A DNA stretch of 64,000 nucleotides. Origin: CAVOAK01 sp965217615 (lineage in GTDB: Bacteria; Pseudomonadota; Alphaproteobacteria; UBA8366; CAVOAK01). This document shows positions 1-9,764 of this stretch, piece by piece; positions within the stretch are counted from its first letter, which is position 1; every line of letters begins with the position of its first letter. The stretch spans positions 36,150-100,149 of the forward strand of contig CBDCIT010000008.1 of assembly GCA_965217615.1 (NCBI GenBank). The letters are read 5' to 3'. The notes under the pieces were generated by a model. That model saw nothing but the letters and a program-made list of their open reading frames with translations, was not told where the DNA came from and ran no database searches. A program made the position numbers and the translations under genes.

Positions 1-1210
1 CCGGGATCATCCACGCATCACGGCCTCAAACAGGCATCCGCGGAGCCCGGTATTCCAATTCCGAACAGCCCACTTCTCTTCCAAGCAGCTATTCCCCAGC
101 AGCGGCAGTCGCCACCGGTGCCCGGTAACATTCCTTCTTGACCGACAGCGCCCAGATGATGCGCGCCATCTTGTTCGCCAGTGCGACGGCGACTAGCTTC
201 GGCGGCTTTTCCGCGATCATCCTCCGCAGCCAGGGATCATCCAGCTCCTCGCGCTTGCGCATATGCCGGAGCACCGACGTTGCTCCCAGGACGAGCAACT
301 GGCGGAGATCGCGCTGGCCCATCTTGGTGATCCGGCCGAGCCGCTGCTTGCCGGCCGTCGAGTGCTGCCGCGGTGTCAGCCCGACCCAGGCCGCGAAGTC
401 GCGCCCGCAACCGAAGCTCTCCATCGGTGGCGCAAAAGCATTCACCGCCATCGCACAGATCGGGCCGATGCCGGGGATCGTCATCAGCCGCTTCATGTCC
501 GCGCGCGCCCGCGTCCGGGAACGGATCTCCTTCTCAAGGCCGGCGATCTTCTGACTGAGTGCGGCGATCTGCTCGAACAGCAGCTCGGTCATCGGCACGA
601 CCTGTTCGGGAAGCGTCGCCTTCGCCGCTCCCCATTCAAACCGTAGCATTGCGATGCTCCCCACACCCTGTGCCGCGATGACGCCGAACTCCGCCAGCTG
701 GCCCCACAGCGAATTGATTGTCTGCGTGCGTTGGCGGACAAGCAGCGCGCGGGTGCGAAACAACATGGCATCCGCCTGCGCTTCTTCCGACTTCACCGCC
801 ACAAACCGCATGGTCGGGCGCTGCGCCGCCTCGACAATCGCGGCCGCGTCATTGCTGTCATTCTTCTGGCGCTTGAGAAACGGTTTGACATAGATCGGTG
901 GGATCAGCTTGCACGCGTGGCCAAGAGCGATGATCTGCCGGCCCCAGTGATGCGCACTGCCGCACGCCTCCATCACAATCTGGCACGGAGGCACTTCGGA
1001 GAGAAATGCAAGGAACTTCCCCCGCGAAAGCATTTTGCGGAAGACCGGCTTGCCTTCTGCCGTCGCCCCATGGAGTTGGAAACTCCTCTTCGAAATGTCG
1101 ATGCCGATAATGGTAACCTGGTCCATGGATGCTCCTCCGTTGATCGAACGCACCCCTCGTGCGTTCCTTCCTGGCGCTTATGACGCCGTTAGATGGGGGC
1201 GTCCACTCCA
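1..1210 (-). mobile_element. IS110-family insertion sequence (left end not defined)
   Basis: An insertion sequence defined by its transposase gene. Its right-hand limit is inferred at about 1210, where the reading frame of the neighbouring DUF4011 helicase gene stops resembling its family right after the motif LELHSAKANKR. Only about 84 bp separate this junction from the transposase start. The 3' flank (1-88) is non-coding and contains complementary arms ccggg (1-5) and cccgg (46-50). The left end lies at or beyond the window edge, so length and target duplication cannot be stated. Confidence 0.7.
89..1126 (-). CDS. IS110-family transposase (DEDD / transposase_20)
   Basis: Transposase of the IS110/IS1111 family, which uses a RuvC-like DEDD catalytic core rather than a DDE domain. 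The N-terminal GIDISKRSFQ carries the first Asp of the DEDD set; the C-terminal Transposase_20 domain is seen as MTIPGIGPICAMAV followed by the FAAWVGLTPRQHSTAGK segment. The start is set at the ATG at 1126 because GGAGGAG lies a few bases upstream; an in-frame ATG at 1153 lacks this signal. The protein of about 345 residues is of normal length and appears intact. The element interrupts a DUF4011 helicase gene. Confidence 0.9.
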   Translation of the reverse strand: MDQVTIIGIDISKRSFQLHGATAEGKPVFRKMLSRGKFLAFLSEVPPCQIVMEACGSAHHWGRQIIALGHACKLIPPIYVKPFLKRQKNDSNDAAAIVEAAQRPTMRFVAVKSEEAQADAMLFRTRALLVRQRTQTINSLWGQLAEFGVIAAQGVGSIAMLRFEWGAAKATLPEQVVPMTELLFEQIAALSQKIAGLEKEIRSRTRARADMKRLMTIPGIGPICAMAVNAFAPPMESFGCGRDFAAWVGLTPRQHSTAGKQRLGRITKMGQRDLRQLLVLGATSVLRHMRKREELDDPWLRRMIAEKPPKLVAVALANKMARIIWALSVKKECYRAPVATAAAGE

Positions 1211-3554
1211 TCGCTTATTGGCCTTTGCGCTGTGCAACTCAAGACAGAAATCACCAAGGCCATGGTCCCGGAGGCGGCGGTAGACGACCTCGAGCGCTGC
1301 CATCTTCTCCGATACGAAAAGGACGCGCCGACCCAGCCCGATGTTATGGGCGACGATGTTGCCGATCGTCTCCGACTTGCCGGTACCCGGTGGGCCCTCA
1401 AGGACGAAATCGCCACCATTTCCTGAAGCGTGGATTGCGACGATCTGGCTACTGTCAGCGTTTAAGGACGCCATTACGCTTGCAGGCTCAATCTTGTCAT
1501 CTATCTCGCACGGCTCCATGAAGCTGGCACCGCCCGCGTAGGATTCGCGTGGTGTGTCGATCATGTGACGTACAAATGGGCTGACCTTCAGCGTCTCCGT
1601 ACGCTCCGCCAAATCCTTCCACATGAGGTATTTGGCGAATGAAAAGGTGCTGAGCACGACGTCCTCGACGACTTCAAAGCCCGGCACCTCACGAATTTTC
1701 CCCGCACCGTTTCCCAGATGAGCCCTACATCAACGCCGCTCTCGTCTGTGGGCAATTGGCTGGCAAGCTCCGGCATCTCGATCGCGAAATCCTGATGCAG
1801 CATCTGCAGTAGTGTAAGGTTGAAGATCGGGTCGTCGTCGTGGTTGGCAAGGTAGGGTTTGGAGGAGGCGCTGCGACGCACGAGCTTTACGGGTAGCAAG
1901 ATCAGCGGCGCGCGGTAGCTGCGCGAGCTATCACCCGTGGGCCGCCAGCGTAACATCCCAATTGCGAGGAAAAGTGTGTTGGAACCGCCTTCCACGAAAT
2001 CTGCCTTGGCCTTGCGAAAAAGCTCGACGATGCCCTTCTCGAGCGATTTGTCGTCGGTATTGGCGACAATTTCGTTGCGCTCGAGCGCCTCTTCTGCCTC
2101 GCGTACGGCAAGTTCGTCGCCAGTTCGTAGCCAGTTCGTAGCATACGCAGTACGGGGTCGATCTCGCCATTCTCGGTGCGCCGAGGCTGAGGAGTAATGA
2201 TGCGGATCCGCTTGCCCGCGGCGATCCGGTCCTCAAGTGCGGCCGGGTCAGGGCAGAAAATAGAGATCGCGGTTTTGCTGTCGCGCAGGTTAAGCAGGCG
2301 ATTGCGCTTCGAGAGATCGAGCAAGCTGCGTTTCCATCGTTCAAGCCGCTCTTCCGGCGTTGTCGGAACCGGTTCCTCTGCCTCCTCAGTGAACCTCTCA
2401 GGCAAACTGGGCGGCACGTCGAGTGCCGGAATGGGACGGGCAACACCTCCGGCATCGTTCTTACCGTCTCCGTCTGCGGTCGTAGAACCCGAAATCGGCT
2501 GAATGCCCCGACTGCGGGCCCGAGCAATATCGATCGCATAAACGAAATTGTCTTCGTTGAGTTCGTCGACTTCGTCGCGTCCGGCATTGATCGCTCTTGT
2601 GAAGGGGAGCGACACGTCGGCGGTCGCAAGCGTTGTTTCGAAGAGCACCATCTCCCCAGAGTCGATCGCCTTGCGAATTTCCATCGGGTCGTCGACCGTC
2701 AGCGTCGGCAGGGATTGCGGCTGCAGCCAGACGCCGCAAAGCGCATGACTGCGTGTGAAGACCACGACAGGATTGAGCCCAGCCTGCTCTATCGCGGAGG
2801 CGAAGAACAACGTGGTGTCAAGGCAAGTTGCGAGGCCCTGCGTCTCGATCATCGAAGGAAGCCAGATCTTTTGCCCGTCCGTCTCGAAGCTCGCCGGCGG
2901 CTCGGCGTAGGTGAGTCCCCTCGCCACAACGGCAGCCCAGATACCAGCAATGATCTCCCAGCTTCGCTTCGGGGATCCCGACTGATAACCTTCGAGCGCC
3001 CCAGACTTCGATGCATTTCGCAAGATTCCGGACGCATCACGTAGCAGGCGCTGCACCGCCGGATCGTTCGGCGCGACAAATGCCGCCAGCAATTCCGGCA
3101 TATAGCGCGCGCCGCCCCATTCGTTACGCGCCAGAGCAACGACCGGTCGAATAAACTTGGCCAGAACCTCCTCGCCCTGGCGCAAGTCGATACAAATTTC
3201 GGCTCGCATGCGTTCAGTCAGCTCATTGAGCAGCCCGCCCGCGAGCGGAATCCGTCGGTCCCGGATGCGAAATTCCGAAAGCGCTCCGATGCGGTCAATG
3301 GTCCAGACCCTGGAACCGATCACCGCCGGTTCAGCAGAGGCGTGCAGGGTGAGGCCATTGAGAGCTTCCGTGGTCGAGTTGGCAATCACCAAGTCGGCCA
3401 TAATTGCGACATCATTTTGATGACTCGCAAAGGTAAACTGCCCAGCGAGTTCGGCACGGATCTCGACGGCTCTCCCCTCATCGTCTCGCTCGGCGCCGGC
3501 TTTCCGATCCGGTTCCAAGGCCTCGCGTGGTGTCGAATTCTCGTTAGTCGTCAT
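1211..3554 (-). pseudogene. DUF4011-family helicase-like protein, disrupted (IS110 insertion, two frameshifts)
   Basis: Remnant of a very large protein with DUF4011 followed by a superfamily-1 helicase/ATPase core. Visible are the DUF4011 signature WKRSLLDLSKRNRLLNLRD, the downstream family segment NTLFLAIGMLRW and the Walker A motif GPPGTGKSET. Three lesions break it. An 11-bp tandem duplication (2119-2140) shifts the frame after MLRTG; removing one copy restores DELAVREAEEALERNEIV. A missing base in an A-run (T-run 1696-1699 on the top strand) shifts the frame after WETVRGK. The IS110 element cuts it just after the P-loop domain. The helicase motifs beyond Walker A must lie left of the window or be lost. 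Proteins of this architecture often occur near restriction and defence genes (family knowledge), but no defence partner is visible here. Confidence 0.85.
2119..2140. repeat. 11-bp tandem duplication causing a frameshift
   Basis: The 11-mer GCCAGTTCGTA occurs twice back to back (2119-2129, 2130-2140) within the DUF4011 pseudogene. Deleting one unit restores a continuous DUF4011 reading frame, so this duplication is the direct cause of the first frameshift. It looks like a replication-slippage event rather than a base-calling homopolymer error. Confidence 0.9.
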
Positions 3555-3770
3555 GGAATTTCATACTTTCTTACGACCGGTGATTACCACACAAGGGCTG
3601 GGATTCCGCCACGCAACCCGAATTGTCGCGACTATCATCAGTCTAGGAGATATCAACCGCGAGGAGAGGGCTGACCGTCCCCTGCCTTCATGAAGATTTG
3701 CTCATGTTGAGTGTCTGCGGTGCAGTCGCCGTGACAAACAGAGGAATTCAACGGCATACACGCCTCACAA

Positions 3771-4565
3771 TTAATACGCCCAGCAAGTTTGCTGCGTCGG
3801 CAGAGCTGCTAGTAGCCTCGGGATATCTTCCAGCCAAGCAACTCGTTCCTCGACATTTGTTCTATGGCTGACCACGTACGAAATCGCCTGAGAGACGTCG
3901 TATTTTGTGGTAGCGCGCGCCGGTGAGCCTGGCACTCGACTCAGGTACAGGACGGGTTTCTCTGTCGCAGTTCCGGGCGCAAACGGGTTTTCGAACTGGA
4001 CATCCGTCCCTGAAATACAAATGTGAAATGTCCGTGCCGCGGCCTTCTTGCCCCACGTCGCGGTTACTTTCTCGTCCACCCAAGCCTCGATATCATCGAA
4101 GGTGACCACTGCTTCTTGCCATTTTGTCATTCTTCTGCGGTCAAGCTCGACAGCCTTGAATGCAGCGCGTATCCGCTTCGATATCGCCGTGACATCAAGG
4201 CCCTGCCGATGATGCTCCCTTATTCTGATCTTCGACTCGCCGATGACCATGCCGTTCGAACAGATGAAGCTGTACCAACCAAACACTACCAACAGGCTCG
4301 AAGAGCCGTTCATCGAGTTGAACCCTTCGATCCGCAACCGAAGCTTGGCCCCCTGACCCTGAGCATCAGCGAAGTCGTATGCCTCGGGCAGGTAAATGCA
4401 GAGATGCATCCATTCGTCAAGCTCTGACAACCCTATCTCGTATTTCAGATCTTCGGGCTCGATTCCGGCATCCAGCAACCCCTTTCGACATTGGGCGATC
4501 ACCTGTCGATGCTGCACCAGCATATAGGTTTGGGAAACCGTGCCAATCGGGATGGGGCGCTCAGC
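3771..4565 (-). pseudogene. DUF932 (plasmid/phage-type) protein, N-terminally truncated by an IS
   Basis: The C-terminal part of a DUF932-like protein, a family common on plasmids and phages with no firmly established function. The family signature FICSNGMVIGESKIRIREHH is clear. The frame continues upstream of the first ATG (4523) through PIPIGTVSQTYMLVQHRQ, typical of the interior of this family, up to the IS903-type element at 4566. The true start and N-terminal domain are therefore missing, and the bases on the other side of the IS belong to an unrelated HlyD gene. An IS-adjacent deletion or rearrangement is inferred. About 265 residues remain. Confidence 0.75.
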
Positions 4566-5654
4566 GGCTTTGGTGCATGGACCTGAGGATTAGTATATCT
4601 GGCTCCGCTTCCGTCTTTGAGAGTTTGTCATGCCTTTCAAGTTCCACGCATCGCGTCGCCACCATATCCCCAGAGCCAAGTACCGGGTCATGAACTGGCC
4701 GGATTATGACCGTGGTTTGGTTCGGCGCGGCGACATTCGTTTCTGGATTGATGAGTGCGCCCTGGAGCAATGGGACGCAGCCAAACGGCGAACTCCTGGT
4801 GGCCAGCGGCGGTTTTCAGAGTTGGCGATTTTCACGACACTGATGCCGGGGATGGTCTTCAGACTGCCGCTGCGCCAGACGGAAGGCTTTGTGCGTTCCC
4901 TCGTGGACTTTATGGGGTGCGATCTGCCGGTGCCGGATCACACCACGCTGTCGCGGCGGCGGCGAACGGTGGATGTCGTTGTGGAAACTAGCACGAACAA
5001 ATGGCCTACGGATATCGTGCTGGATTCCACGGGCCTGAAATTCTTTGGCGCTGGCGAGTGGGCTCGCGCCAAGCACGGTGAAACGCGGCGCTCGTGGCGC
5101 AAACTGCATATCTCGGTTGACCCGGCCAGCAGCGAGATCCGGACGCATGAACTGACCGGTGACGACACGGCCGATGCGACGATGGCGGGACCGCTGGTCG
5201 CCGGTTCCGGTGGGATGATCCGGCGCGTGTTTGCCGACGGCGCCTATGACGGGGAGCCCGTGACAAAAGCGATCCGAGAAGCTCGGCCACCGAATTCACC
5301 ACCTGAAATCATCATCCCGCCACGCGTCACATCCATTCCTCCCCCGGACACCCCTCATGGCGGATCGGAACGGGAGCACCATGCGGCGGAGATCGCGTCG
5401 AAGGGAAGGATGAACTGGCAGAAACGACAGGGCTACGGATTGAGAGCGCTTGGCGAAACAGCCATGGCTCGCGTCAAGAGGCTCAACGGCGGCAAGCTCA
5501 CCGCTCGCACATTCCAATCCCAACAAACCGAAATCGCCATGCAGATCGACGCACTCAATCGCTCTATCCCTGCGGCGAAACCAAACACAATCAGGATCCG
5601 CTAACCAACCGGGGAATGGGCGATCACACCATCGCGGCTCCATGCACCAAAGCC
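4566..5654 (+). mobile_element. IS5-family, IS903-group insertion sequence, copy A (1089 bp)
   Basis: Bounded by perfect 16-bp inverted repeats GGCTTTGGTGCATGGA (4566-4581 and its complement at 5639-5654). The GGCTTTG start is typical of IS903-group ends. The 9-bp flanks (gcgctcagc and gaacaaggc) do not match, so no target duplication survives; left and right flanks are remnants of two different genes (DUF932, HlyD). A second copy of exactly the same length lies inverted at 9765-10853. Confidence 0.9.
4630..5604 (+). CDS. IS5-family (IS903 group) transposase
   Basis: DDE transposase of 324 residues, intact. Catalytic Asp residues sit in DIVLDSTGLK and in VFADGAYDGEP, and the catalytic Glu is in LRALGETAMARVKR, followed by the family C-terminal NRSI segment. 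The IS5-family N-terminal domain (WIDECALEQWD) is present. It differs from the copy at 9815-10789 by a handful of residues (for example C/R in DECALEQ and P/L in TLMPGM), so the two copies are related but not products of one very recent transposition. Confidence 0.93.
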   Translation: MPFKFHASRRHHIPRAKYRVMNWPDYDRGLVRRGDIRFWIDECALEQWDAAKRRTPGGQRRFSELAIFTTLMPGMVFRLPLRQTEGFVRSLVDFMGCDLPVPDHTTLSRRRRTVDVVVETSTNKWPTDIVLDSTGLKFFGAGEWARAKHGETRRSWRKLHISVDPASSEIRTHELTGDDTADATMAGPLVAGSGGMIRRVFADGAYDGEPVTKAIREARPPNSPPEIIIPPRVTSIPPPDTPHGGSEREHHAAEIASKGRMNWQKRQGYGLRALGETAMARVKRLNGGKLTARTFQSQQTEIAMQIDALNRSIPAAKPNTIRIR

Positions 5655-5837
5655 GAACAAGGCGAGAGTTTCTTTCGCATCAGGCTCCGCACTGAACGCA
5701 GTGATCTCGGTGCCGATAAGCCGATCGTGCCCGGTATGACCGCGACGGTGGACATTCTGACCGGTAAACGAACGGTTCTAGACTACATCATGAAACCGAT
5801 TCTGAAGGCGCGTCAGACCGCGCTGACAGAGCGCTGA
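5655..5837 (+). pseudogene. HlyD-type secretion adaptor, C-terminal fragment
   Basis: The last 60 or so residues of a periplasmic adaptor of the HlyD / type I secretion membrane-fusion family. It reads ESFFRIRLRT, then PIVPGMTATVDILTGKRTVL and a C-terminal segment rich in Lys/Arg, matching the conserved C-terminal beta-barrel ending of the family. Everything upstream has been replaced by the IS903-type copy A. No partner ABC exporter or outer-membrane channel is visible. Confidence 0.8.
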
Positions 5838-5901
5838 CGTCAATCAAGTCGAACCCAGAAGCCCCTCCCTGCGAGCGCCAAAGCTTGAGAGCTCTTCGGC
5901 G

Positions 5902-8018
5902 CTAGGTCGTGACCTCGATTCGAGCTCGCTGCTGCCCCTCGCTCGATTGCCTGGCCATCATTCCGAACGCCGTTTCCAGGTGTTGCACAAACCGTTCGCG
6001 GTCGAAAAATTGACTTGTCCCATTGGCCTCCACGAGACGGGTTTTCAGACCGGCAAATCGATTGGACGCCAGTTGCACCGCCAAATCCTCATAAGTCTGC
6101 ATATCGGGAGCGACGAGATCGTCCAGACCGAGGGTCGTGAGCATACTGGCGGTTGCGCGGCCGGCGAGTGAGGGACCGGGGCAAGTCAGGATTGGCAAGC
6201 CTGCGGTCAATGCATCGAGTGCTGTTGTGTGCGCGCAGTAGTGATGTGTATCCAAAAGCAGATCTGCCAGACGGTGTCGCGCAATATGCGCCGACCTTTC
6301 AAATCGTCCAGCAGTAAATACGAGCCGCCCAGCGTTTACGCCAGCCTCCTTTGCGGCGGCTTTTAATGCCGGTTCCGCTTGACCACCCCGCAACCAAAGA
6401 ACAGCATCAGGTACGCGCTTTAGAACGTTCATCCAACGCTCAAAGATATCGGGATCAATCTTGTAGGCTGCATTGAAACAGCAGAATACGGGTACCCCGT
6501 CGCGTAACCCCTGATCGGCCCGGCTTATCCTTGTCGACGTCGTTTCGATGTCCGCGTAGGCGGGTATGTAGCAACCCGGAAGTGACACCAACGTTTCCGC
6601 GAAGCATGCTTCGATTTCCTGCGGCGCGGCCACTGGATCGCAGATCAGATAGTCTATCAGCGAGCCGCCCATGGTCGCCGGGTATCCAAGCCAAGAAACT
6701 TGGATGGGCGCGGGACGTTGGGCTACGATCTCGCTCCGCGCTCCAGCCGTATGCCCTTGCAGATTGACGAGAATATCAACGCCGTCGGTGCGGATGATAT
6801 CCGCGGCCTCTGCGTGTGAGGACTGAGCGATGTCGCGGAACTGGTCACATTCACTTTCCGCTGATCGTCGATAGACGCTGCCTTCGTCGTGGCCGGTTGA
6901 GTAAGCGTAAACTTCGACCTGCGCGCGGTCGTGAAGGGCGAATAGTCCGTGCATGGTATGGCCGACAGGATGGTCGCGGAAGTCATCGGATAGGTAGCCG
7001 ATGCGGAGACGCTCGCGCATCGATACTGCGGCCGCTTCATGCCGCTGATAGGCGGCCGCGCGCCGTCCGATCTCCGCAGCCCAACGATCGGCGAGGTCGC
7101 GTTGTGATTGCGCCGGCAGTCCCAACATCAGAGATGCAAATGGCCCGTTTGAGCCGGGTAGAGCCGCACCAAGGGAAGTCGCGTCGATCGATTCGAAGCG
7201 GCTGCGCAATGCCTGGAGATTGGTCCAGTCGCAAATCATTAGGCGCGTTGCGATCAGTTTTGTGCGCGCTTGCGTCAAGGCCGGTTTGTGTTCCAGTGTT
7301 GTGGTGTAGGCGGCGATGGCGCGTGCGTAGTCATGCGCCTCAACGAACATATCGCCAAGATTGATATGAGCTTCACCCAGCCGGGAATCATGACGTAGCG
7401 CCTCCCTAAGCGAGGCTTCGGCGCGCGAGAGGTTGCCTAGCTCGCGCCAGACCGTGCCGAGGTTGGCGAGGGCCGCCGCAAATCCAGGTCGACGGCGAAC
7501 CGCTTCTTCAAAGGCTTCGCGAGCCGGCACGAGCCGCTGTTGCGCTCGCAACGCCGAACCAAGATTACACCACGCATCCGCGTTCTCCGGCTGTAACTCC
7601 AAGGCTTGCTGGAACACCTTGGCGACCTCGGTCGACCGCTGGATCTGCAGCAGGGCCGTCGCACGGTTGAATGCGCGTCGAACAAGTCGGGATCGAGTTC
7701 GCCAGCCCGCCAAAAGCTTGCAAGTGCCGCCTCGGTTTTGCCGAGCGCAAGCTGCGCATTCCCAAGGTTGTTATGGTAGCGAGCGTCGCGATCGTTGCGG
7801 CCTATGGCCCGGCCTATAAAGTCGGTCGCCTTTAAAGGGTTTCCTCGCTGCAGAGCGAGGACGCCTAAGAGATGCAATGCTTCGGTCAGATGCGGTTGGT
7901 GTTGTTCGCCGATGTCGCTCGCGGCATCGATGATTCGACCGTAGCCAGTCTCCGCCTCATCCAGATCACCTGCGCGATGCAGGGCAAGCGCTGACTCAAG
8001 CTCTGCCGAGGCATCCAT
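5902..8018 (-). pseudogene. TPR protein with SPINDLY/O-GlcNAc-transferase-like domain (single frameshift)
   Basis: A protein of about 705 residues if one frameshift is corrected. The N-terminal part (from MDASAELESALALHRAGDLDEA) is tetratricopeptide repeats; the C-terminal part is a GT41-like domain with RIGYLSDDFRDHPVGH, VDILVNLQGHT, QVSWLGYP, PVFCCFNAAYKIDP and LLDTHHYCAHTTALDALTAGLP, all hallmark segments of bacterial SPINDLY/OGT-like glycosyltransferases. The frame changes near 7667-7672: restoring one T converts DAHST to DAHFNRATALL, in register with the rest. The lesion is one base in a short T-run, so it may be a sequencing error and the gene functional. Its end lies 5 bp before the apt stop. 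Bacterial homologues usually modify proteins such as flagellins or surface components; no target is visible here. Confidence 0.85.
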
Positions 8019-8023
8019 GCCAG

Positions 8024-8539
8024 CTAGTCCTCATAGGCGAGCAGCGCGTCGAATGGCACATCCAACTTTTCACGTCCATTGAGGAAAGTTAGCTCGATGA
8101 TACAACAGGCGGCGCGCACGTCGCCGCCTACTTCTTGCGCCAGCGCGATCGCCGCGGCCATGGTCCCGCCGGTAGCAAGTAGATCATCCATAACGACGAT
8201 ACGCTGCCCGGGCTCGATCGCATTGGACTGAATTTCGATCGTGTCTTTGCAATATTCCAGGTCATAGGTGTGGCCGACGACCCTCCCAGGTAGTTTGCCG
8301 TTCTTCCGCACCATGATGAAGCCGCACCCAAGCTCCAGTGCAAGCGGGGCAGCCACGAGGAAGCCACGGGACTCGATGCCGATGAGAACGTCGGGCGCAT
8401 GCGCCTTTACGCACTCCGCAAGGAGTCCGATACAGTGTTGCCACGCCGCGCCATGCGCCAGCATTGGTGAAATATCGTAGAACAGGATTCCCGGTTTGGG
8501 GAAATCGGGGACATGCGCAATGTATTCTTTCAGGTCCAT
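8024..8539 (-). CDS. apt: adenine phosphoribosyltransferase
   Basis: Converts adenine and PRPP to AMP in purine salvage (cytoplasmic). At 171 residues it is a normal Apt length. Seen are the N-terminal PDFPKPGILFYDISPML, IGIESRGFLVAAPLA, RKNGKLPG and the PRPP-binding loop RIVVMDDLLATGGTM. It lies directly upstream of the TPR/GT41 gene with a 5-bp gap, so the two may be co-transcribed, and it is divergent from the MlaE-type permease gene. Confidence 0.95.
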   Translation of the reverse strand: MDLKEYIAHVPDFPKPGILFYDISPMLAHGAAWQHCIGLLAECVKAHAPDVLIGIESRGFLVAAPLALELGCGFIMVRKNGKLPGRVVGHTYDLEYCKDTIEIQSNAIEPGQRIVVMDDLLATGGTMAAAIALAQEVGGDVRAACCIIELTFLNGREKLDVPFDALLAYED

Positions 8540-8694
8540 CGCCGAAAGCTATCAGCTTGCTCCAGGTGCAGGCAGCACTCTATCTGGGCAGCCTTGGACC
8601 CGCAACGCGGCTGGCTCGACGGAAGTGCGCTATACATATTCCGATCCCGCGACTGTAGTATCGACGCGCCAACTCTCATGAGGACGGATTTATC

Positions 8695-9764
8695 ATGGTG
8701 GCTGAGGTAGCACGACCACAGCACGCGGGCTGGCTTGAACGCGTGGTGGAAGGCGACCGTTTGATACTGCGAGCCGGCGGCGTCTGGGTCGTTGCGACGA
8801 TCGCCGAACTCGATCAGCTAGTGAGCGAATTGGAGTCGGCTGCCGCTGCAAGCGTGCAAATCGACATGAGCGATGTATCGCGGCTCGATACGTCGGGTGC
8901 GATGTTGTTTTACCGCGCGGCAACGACGTTCGAAAGCCGCGGCGCAACGGTCGAGTATGTGGGAGTTTCCGAGGCTCATCAGCCATTGATGCGGCTCGTG
9001 GTCGAGGTCGAACGCGAGCCGCACGATGTCGAACTGCCGCCCGTCAATACGTTCGTCTTGATGGTGGAGCGGATCGGCAAGGCGGTTTTCGATGCACCGG
9101 GCGAAGGCGCCGCATTATTGAATTTTTTCGGCATGACCATAGTCAAACTATTGTACGCCTTTGCAAATCCACGCCGCCTCAGGTTCGTCTCGTTGGTCCA
9201 TCAGATCGAGCAGACCGGTCTTAATGCGATTCCGATCGTTGCGCTGCTTTCATTTCTCATCGGCGTCGTTCTGGCCTACCAGGGAGCGGATCAGCTTCGC
9301 CAGTTTGGTGCCGAGATATTTACTATCGATCTTCTGGCAATCTCGGTGCTGCGGGAGATCGGCGTCCTGTTGACCGCGATTATGGTTGCCGGTCGATCAG
9401 GCTCCGCCTTCACGGCACAAATCGGCACTATGAAAGTCAATGAAGAGGTCGATGCAATGCAGACATTAGGGCTCGATCCAGTCGAGGTCTTGGTGCTGCC
9501 ACGGGTGAACGCGCTCCTTATCACCTTGCCTCTGCTCGCATTCGTCGCTGACTTGTCGGGCCTTCTCGGCGGCGCGGTCATGGCAATTTTCTCGCTTGAT
9601 CTCAGTGTTGTTCAATTGCTGCGGCAACTCGAGGGTGCCGTATCGCTCAAGAATTTTCTTGTAGGTATGGTCAAGGCGCCAGTCTTCGCTTTCGTTATCG
9701 CGATGGTTGGCTGCTACGAGGGCCTGCGCGTCACGGGCAGTGCAGAAAGTGTCGGGCGCAGGAC
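8695..9764 (+). pseudogene. MlaE-type ABC transporter permease with N-terminal STAS domain, 3' end lost to an IS
   Basis: Inner-membrane permease of the MlaE/TTG2B phospholipid-transport family. The N-terminal STAS-like domain (about residues 10-100, with IDMSDVSRLDTSGAMLF) precedes the permease domain; the latter shows IGVVLAYQGADQLRQFGAE, LREIGVLLTAIMVAGRSGSAF, EVDAMQTLGLDPVEVLVLPR and GLRVTGSAESVGRRT. After GRRT the reading frame enters IS903-type copy B and stops within a few codons, so the last 25-30 residues, normally the final membrane helix, are missing. The usual downstream mlaF and mlaD partners are absent from the right flank. Function is probably lost. Confidence 0.9.
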
